DNA of 64,000 nt, taken from assembly GCF_031755915.1 (NCBI RefSeq), contig NC_083388.1, positions 1,123,501-1,187,500 of the forward strand, in the 5' to 3' direction. Each line of letters starts with the position of its first letter. The first letter of the stretch is position 1. Both the position numbers and the translations under genes were made by a program. Positions 62,964 through 64,000 of the stretch are shown here, piece by piece. The stretch is from Ziziphus jujuba. Lineage: Eukaryota; Streptophyta; Magnoliopsida; Rosales; Rhamnaceae. The notes under the pieces are model-generated. The model did no database searches and was not told the origin of the DNA. It was given only the letters and a program-made list of their open reading frames with translations.

Positions 62964-64000
62964 TCAATTCAATACTTTCTCAGTTCTACAGAAAAAAATG
63001 AAAATGTAAAATAATGGCAATTAGAATTCATATTCATTGCCTTAAAGAACCTTGAAAACAGACTAAAAACATGTTTTTGCTTACTGGCTTTTAACTGTTC
63101 AGATAGAAATTAAGTTGAATATCCAGTCAAGTGTTTCATAGAACCGAAAAATAAACAAAAATTGAAAAAAAAAAAAAAAAATCTCCGATGCAAAATGAAG
63201 CTTAGAACAGATATATATGAACAGACTTTCACTTACTGAATAGTGTTTTCTCTTAGGAAAGGTAATAAGAGATTAAAAAAAATAAATAAATAAACGACTC
63301 CTGTATCAAAAGAGAATATGAATATTCAGTGAACAGAACCAGTATGACACAAGGAACTTTTTTCCAAGTGGACACCATTAATAAGTTTCCTAATTTACAA
63401 TTTGGATATATACAAATATATAAAATCCCGGATTATTATGTATAACAAATTTTACTATATTGTACCCATCAATTAGATTACCTAATTGTATCAAATAATT
63501 TTAGTATTTTAATACATTAATATTAAAAAAAAGTATTTAGATAAGTAGTATAATGTAAATTTTGTGTAGATAAATTATTATAACCATACTAGATTTGTTT
63601 TTTGGTAAATATAACTATATTAGATATTGTAGATAAATGAGAGATGAATAATATATAAAAATATTAATTGAGAAAAAAAATATTCTAAAAAAACAAATGG
63701 CACTGGGCCAAATAATTTTATATAATGCAGAAGATAAATAGAAATCCAACCAAACAATATTCTACTCTCCGCCTTGAAATCATACCTTCATATAATATAA
63801 TTATTTTAAAAAAAAATAAAATCAGATATGGTGAATCTGCAAAGAGTCAGACTGTAACCATTATTCATGTGAGTGATGGGGGGAGTTTAGATAACTTTCC
63901 ATTTTAAAAATATTATTATTAAAATTAAATTAAAAGAAAAATTGATCACAAATCCAAATGGAATTCTATAGTCTATCAAATCTTAAAAAATGTAAATTTT
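62964..64000. other. Promoter side of the distal GH3 gene and window end
   Basis: Resembles 57,090-57,560 upstream of the proximal gene in places: AGTTCTACAGA just before the ATG, the long A run followed by ATCTC, GATGCAAAATGAA, and the GTGTTTTCTC-to-GAACAGAAC stretch. This shows that the duplicated unit includes several hundred base pairs of promoter. Beyond 63,400 the DNA is AT-rich without a gene. Confidence 0.6.

Noticed and set aside
1..64000. tRNA, rRNA, CRISPR array or phage/plasmid system
   Set aside because: No cloverleaf with A and B boxes, no rRNA core sequence and no regularly spaced identical repeats were seen; the gene content is wholly plant nuclear.

Overview
This is a nuclear genomic window from a flowering plant, very probably a core eudicot. 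The evidence is GT-AG introns in almost every gene, AT-rich introns and spacers with many (AT)n, (CT)n and (CA)n microsatellites, and plant-restricted proteins: a KIN-12 kinesin, a group-B fasciclin-like arabinogalactan protein, SDH6, CRR42 and TOUSLED. I could not identify the species. Nothing bacterial, viral or CRISPR-like was seen.

Layout from left to right. (1) 104-7063 (+): a KIN-12 phragmoplast or spindle kinesin, cut at its 5' end. (2) 8565-14449 (+): OEP61/TPR7, an Hsp70-binding TPR receptor with a C-terminal anchor. (3) 16552-17061 (+): an intronless gene for a small Cys-cluster protein of unknown function. (4) 18345-21766 (+): a RING-H2 E3 ligase of the RHF2A type. (5) 27357-30273 (+): a fasciclin-like arabinogalactan protein of the FLA15-18 group. 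(6) 32116-34732 (-): SDH6, a plant-specific subunit of mitochondrial complex II. (7) 35721-39066 (-): a seven-knuckle CCHC zinc-finger protein. (8) 41601-49976 (+): the TOUSLED kinase. (9) 50735-51279 (+): CRR42, a chloroplast NDH-1 assembly factor. (10) 54382-57088 and 60309-62963 (-): two tandem GH3 beta-D-glucan exohydrolases.

I rebuilt all exon-intron structures by hand, and in every gene the splice phases close into a single open frame. The genes are unrelated housekeeping or developmental genes, not an operon or cluster with one function. What links some of them is ancestry. TOUSLED-CRR42-GH3-GH3, and separately OEP61-RHF2A, match neighbours on Arabidopsis chromosome 5 as I remember the locus numbers.

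The accessory part is 50.7-63 kb. Besides the GH3 tandem pair it holds a broken exon-1 copy of CRR42, three diverged copies of one spacer block, a perfect 162-bp direct repeat and a 134-bp stretch identical between the two GH3 genes. This points to repeated local duplication and gene conversion. The most interesting coding observation is that the distal GH3 gene has Met where the proximal one has the Trp that forms half of the aromatic clamp in the barley enzyme. I found no convincing undescribed multi-gene system.
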